Below are positions 60,454 to 64,000 of a DNA stretch of 64,000 bases, one piece after another. A program made the position numbers and the translations under genes. Positions within the stretch are counted from its first letter, which is position 1, and the number at the start of each line of letters is the position of its first letter. Source of the stretch: Pollenia angustigena (Eukaryota > Arthropoda > Insecta > Diptera > Polleniidae); NCBI GenBank assembly GCA_930367215.1, contig OV884056.1:196705310-196769309 (forward strand). Reading direction: 5' to 3'. The notes beneath the pieces are model-generated. The model did no database searches and was not told the origin of the DNA. It worked only from the letters and a program-made list of their open reading frames with translations.

Positions 60454-60900
60454 CTATATATATAAAATAGGATGTGTGTATGTATGTTTGTATGTAACGT
60501 ATGGACTCCAAAACGGCTGGGCCGATTTTGATGACATTTTCAGGGAATCTTCAGAATATCCAGGCGGGTGACACTGTGAAGTCTGATTTTTGATTTTCGG
60601 TCTGCGGGCGGAGGGGCGTGGCAAAATCCAATTTTCATATTGCGCCACCAATGACATCTATAAAATTTGCACGATTTGAATGATCACCATGGTCCAACTT
60701 AGATTTATACGAAAAGAAAATTTTGCCCCGCCCAATTTAACGCCCACTTTTTTCGATTTACCTAAAATCAGAAAACGGCTCCCTCGATTTGACTAATTTT
60801 TCTTTCAAATGTTCGTATCTTTTTAACGGATTTTAAAAATCGAACGCAAACATTTTTACTTATTTGGACAGGACAACGACTGTCGGGTCAGCTGGTACAC
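60454..60900 (+). repeat. Dispersed insect repeat of unknown class
   Basis: CTATATATATAAAATAGG is followed by TGTATGTATGTTTGTATG, then CCAAAACGGCTGGGCCGATT, and finally GACAACGACTGTCGGGTCAG and CTGGTAC. This wording (start with GTATGTATG runs, end with TGTCGGGTCAGCTRGT) is common in insect genomes; Helitron-like is one possibility but is not proven. Confidence 0.45.
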
Positions 60901-61469
60901 ACATATATTTAAAACACACAAAATGCATCATATATTTAGAGCTAGCTTTTACCCATGCCTTCGTTCGTCAACACATACATATAATTTCTGTGACCTCGAT
61001 ACTATTGAGCATCCAATATTCAACTGTCCATGTGAAACACGAAAGGTCCCTAAATATTTATATTCCGTCAACTGGAACATATGTAATATTTATACCAAAT
61101 TTACCAAAAAGCGAAAAAGTAACAAAAGTACTTATTTTTCCGTTTTATCATCATAAAAAGTACCCTTTATTTTAATATGCGTCATATGCTATCTCAATAA
61201 AAAAGTTTTCGAAAAGAGAAAAAGTACTTAAGGCTAAAGAGCTCTTCCCCATTTTAGGCGCCGAGAAACTAGCAACATTTTGAAAAATATACTAAAAGAA
61301 GTTTGGAAAATTTATTTAAAATAGCAAATTTTTGAAAAATAAATAAATTTTCCAAACCTTTTTTTAGTATGTTTTTCAAAACTTTGCTATTTTTTTAAGT
61401 TTTACAAAAGTTTGTTATATGCACGATATGAATTTAGGTTTGAACGCCCATTTTCATAATAAGCCTGTA
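60901..61469. other. AT-rich intron sequence
   Basis: Two overlapping open frames (60864-61175 and 60923-61156) show no clear domain. 61270-61390 holds a local inverted repeat (TTTTGAAAAATA...TTGGAAAATTTATTT). Confidence 0.4.
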
Positions 61470-62193
61470 CCCATGTTCTGTAACTCTTGCGTCGAGAAAG
61501 TTTTCGATTTAAATGAGTGAAATGAAACAAAAATGCCATAAATTGAAACAAACAGCTGTTTTTCTCACTTAACTGTGTCTGTAACTTTTTTTGGCGAGTA
61601 CAAGCTGTCACGTAAGGAAATTACTAGCCAATTTACAGAAAAAGTGTGTCTGTAACATTTTGGTGAGAAAAGTTCCCGCTTTGAACTGTCAAATAAACTC
61701 ACGAATAAAAATGGGGCGAGAAAAAATTTTAACACTAAAAAACAATTAAAACTGCAAAATGCAAAGAATAATAATAATAATATTTTATTCTTGGCACATT
61801 TTTCATTGTTTAATTATTTTGTTTTTAACATTTTTATAAAATATACGAATGTCTTCAAAGCTCGTTTGCAAACAACAAACATTAAAGTCGGTCTTTACAC
61901 ATTTTGGCATAGCCGAAGGTTGTGTTTTCGCTGCCGTCGTTGAAAAATTTTCAATTTAAGTAAATTTTGGTCTCCGTCAACGATATGTGTTACTGACGTT
62001 CTGAACGTCTGCAATGTCCCATCGGCTTCGAGTGCAATATTATGACATTTGTAACGTAACGACGTAATCTCTTTTGATAGTTTTCGATATGAGTTACAGA
62101 CACACATTTTTTTCACTTTTCAAGAAACGATGGAATATTTTGTTTTACATCTTATCGATGCAAGAAGTTCTCACTAAAGTTACAGAACATAGG
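61470..62193. mobile_element. MITE with CCCATGTTCTGTAACT ends, copy 2
   Basis: Left CCCATGTTCTGTAACTCTTG pairs with right AGTTACAGAACATAGG. Nearly identical to 49197-49872 apart from an extra block of roughly 40 bases near 61890-61935 (CATTTTGGCATAGCCGAAGG). Same orientation, 12 kb apart. Confidence 0.85.
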
Positions 62194-62700
62194 TACTGAA
62201 TTACTTTAACGCGTTGCTCGATTGTGTATATTTCCATGGTTTAAATTTAGTTTGTCTGAAATTGAGAAATGTCAAATGAAATGCAAACAAAAATCTTGAC
62301 GTTAAGGTGTGGTATACATTCAACATCGGCCCTTAAAATTTAACAACCCTTTATAAGCAAAAAATAAATAAATTTTTAGCACACACAAAATTCTGCTAGG
62401 GCAACAAACTATAAGATATACAAGTATTTGGAATACTTTTTTTCTTTAAAATTAAAAAAATCTTACTTGCGAGTTTGCCTAAAAGAAATTGGTTTAAAAT
62501 TAAGCCTTAAAGTCACGTTATTGAAAAAATAAGAGTTTTCCGGAATATTTGCTATAAACATAAAGCCTGTTTTTAGGCCACACAAAATATAGCATATCCT
62601 TAGGATGTACAAAATGCCACTTAAACATTTTATTAATCCTGACAATATTCTGCTTAACATTTTTGATTTATTTATACATTTTTCATCCTTTTTCTTCCAG
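62194..62700. other. Intron sequence before exon 2
   Basis: Ordinary AT-rich sequence ending in a pyrimidine tract and CAG acceptor at 62698-62700. Confidence 0.5.
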
Positions 62701-62810
62701 ATTGGGTTTCATTTCACAATGGGGAGCTTTGGCTGGTCGTTATGCTGCTTTATGTCCACCTGGTTGGCCCTGGGCACCACAACGTATGCCTTTTCACAGT
62801 CCAACTCATG
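62701..62810 (+). CDS. Hmx: NK-class homeobox gene, coding exon 2 (probably Hmx)
   Basis: 110 bases with acceptor TTTTTCTTCCAG and donor GTAAGT at 62811. It enters in phase 2, completing an Arg codon from exon 1, and leaves in phase 1. The 36 full codons read LGFISQWGALAGRYAALCPP followed by GWPWAPQRMPFHSPTH. No stop occurs in this frame. The composition (Trp, Gly, Pro, Ala, Arg) is far from the AT-rich background and looks like a conserved region N-terminal to a homeodomain. It follows the EH1-bearing exon by 41.6 kb. The next exon, expected to carry the homeobox, is outside the window. Hmx is inferred; the exon itself is well supported by its two splice sites and frame. Confidence 0.65.
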
Positions 62811-63310
62811 GTAAGTTTTTTTTTTTTTAATTTAAAAATAAGTTTAAAGAAATGTGTTAAAAAAATGTATATAATTCCTAAGCTTTTATATAAATGTGTT
62901 AAGTATTTATTGTAAATTAGTTTTAACATTTGATTTTTAAATGCCTTGAAACAGCACATTCTTGAAAGTATTAAAATAGCGAGCAACAACAAGAAGTATT
63001 AAGTAAAGTAGAGAAAACATTTCGTTGTTACTTAAGGCCAATTTACATGATCAAATTCAATTGAATTTAGTAGGGTCTTAATGCAAGAGGCCAATTAAAT
63101 AGGCTTAAGCCCACAGCTAAAATAGCAATTCAGAAATAAATGCTACTCAACTATGAAAACACAAAAATTCACATAGACGCACAGGCAAACACCTTTACAT
63201 TAATGTATGCATCTTATATGACTTCCGTTATTTAAATGGCAGCTAAAGCAACAACAAGTTTTACATGCAAACGTATACACACACACACACACTCACACAA
63301 ATATAACATA
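62811..63310. other. Start of intron 2
   Basis: Donor GTAAGT, then AT-rich sequence and a CA microsatellite at about 63276-63300. Confidence 0.55.
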
Positions 63311-63740
63311 CCCAGCGGCAAAACCCAGAAGACCTTCTTACTTCAGGCCTTTTAAAAGGCCTGTTTAAAAATTATTTTGATTAAATTACTATTCTTATCT
63401 AACTGCTAAAGAATGCCTCATAGAAGGCCTCGGCTCTTTGGTGTAAAAGATAAGATACACCTTCCACTCTCGCTTCTATGAGAAGGGAGTAGAGAAGTAG
63501 TAACATTTTTTGTATAGTTTTTTTGCACAAGCAAAAGCGAAATACATAATTATTTTTTTTGAACCCGTTGCCATTCTTATGTACCTGTTAAAGAAGCGAG
63601 AGCGGAAGGCCTTCTCCGCTATGACAACGTGTGTAAAAAAGATATGAGTATGGAATGGAGCGAGCAGGCCTTGTATATACAAAAGAAGGAGTACAGAGGC
63701 CCTCTTAAAGGCATCCGTACTCCTTCTTTTTCCCGCTGGG
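63311..63740. mobile_element. MITE with CCCAGCGG ends
   Basis: Left CCCAGCGGCAAAACCCAGAA pairs with right TTTTTCCCGCTGGG. TA flanks both (63309-63310 and 63741-63742). Inside are repeated AGGCCTT/AAGGCCT and GAAGG/CCTTC words. 430 bp, non-coding. Confidence 0.75.
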
Positions 63741-63742
63741 TA

Positions 63743-64000
63743 TTGTCAATACAACAACATGCATTCCATTCTACAACTGGAATGTATTAGTGTAACCGTT
63801 AAACCGTTTTGAAATGTAATACCTTTTAATGAAACTATTTGTACAAATTGTTTTGGCCATTTAATTGAAAATTTTACTTTGAATGCGTGTGAGTGTCTGC
63901 AAATTTACACAAAACGATTTATTGCATTCACTTGCAACTGCATGCAATGTTCTAAGCCTTTTAAGGAGTTTGAGTGTATTGAGGTGTTGCCATACAGAGT
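63743..64000. other. Intron 2 sequence to window end
   Basis: Nothing recognised. Confidence 0.4.

Larger units (their letters stand above)
21100..62700 (+). other. Intron 1 of the homeobox gene (41.6 kb, phase 2)
   Basis: Bounded by donor GTGAGT and acceptor TTTTTCTTCCAG. Joining across it completes an Arg codon (AG + A) and keeps the frame open through exon 2. Large first introns of developmental homeobox genes usually carry enhancers, but none can be recognised by eye here. Most recognisable content is transposon-derived and is listed separately. An alternative exon inside it cannot be excluded. Confidence 0.6.

Noticed and set aside
60864..61175. Overlapping frames with a Cys...His...Cys-like pattern (60923-61156)
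   Set aside because: Faint resemblance to LINE C-terminal zinc-like motifs, but too short and unsupported to call.
62605..62814. 69-codon frame across exon 2 in another reading frame
   Set aside because: The splice-compatible frame (LGFISQWG...) is different; this one reads through the intron.

Overview
The window is AT-rich eukaryotic DNA from an insect, most likely a higher (calyptrate-type) fly. The reasons are a dipteran-style homeobox gene rich in His, Gln, Asn and Ala runs, a very large intron, and a dense mixture of Tc1/mariner, hAT, pogo-like, Transib-like and LINE remnants. No prokaryotic gene organisation is present. Species cannot be fixed from the sequence alone.

One host gene is well supported. 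Coding exon 1 (20300-21099, +) starts with ATG, carries an EH1-type repression motif and ends at a GTGAGT donor. A second exon (62701-62810, +) has a strong pyrimidine tract plus CAG acceptor and a GTAAGT donor, and joins exon 1 in phase 2. The product looks like an NK-class homeodomain repressor, best matched from memory to Hmx. The homeobox itself lies beyond the right edge. The 41.6-kb intron between the exons fills most of the window and is full of transposons. The 20 kb upstream of exon 1 is intergenic or 5' regulatory sequence, also full of transposons.

Layout. 1-3391: broken CR1/L2-type LINE. 3440-3760: remnant of another LINE. 4501-5430: internally deleted DD41D (rosa-like) mariner. 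6283-7105: large palindrome. 7650-8445: pogo-like end, DINE-like repeat and short tandem repeats. 12.4-18.2 kb: MITEs, and a Tc1-like element nested in a larger element. 18.2-20.3 kb: 5' flank and leader of the host gene. 21.1-36.3 kb: dispersed repeats, a hAT-related fragment, MITEs and tRNA-derived SINE-like units. 36367-38637: the most interesting element, a DNA transposon with perfect 36-bp inverted ends starting CACATAG, a perfect 5-bp target duplication (CTACG) and an intact minus-strand frame matching the C-terminal half of the RAG1/Transib catalytic core. 39.9-42.3 kb: further inverted-repeat elements. 44.4-45.4 kb: TATAATAG minisatellite arrays on both sides of a small inverted-repeat element. 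49-64 kb: twin MITEs, two hAT elements with perfect 8-bp duplications, two foldback-like elements built of tandem units, nested MITEs, and exon 2.

The transposon parts do not work together as a pathway. They are layers of insertions, several clearly nested, so their relative ages can be read. I could run no database search or alignment, so family names rest on recognised motifs and end structure.
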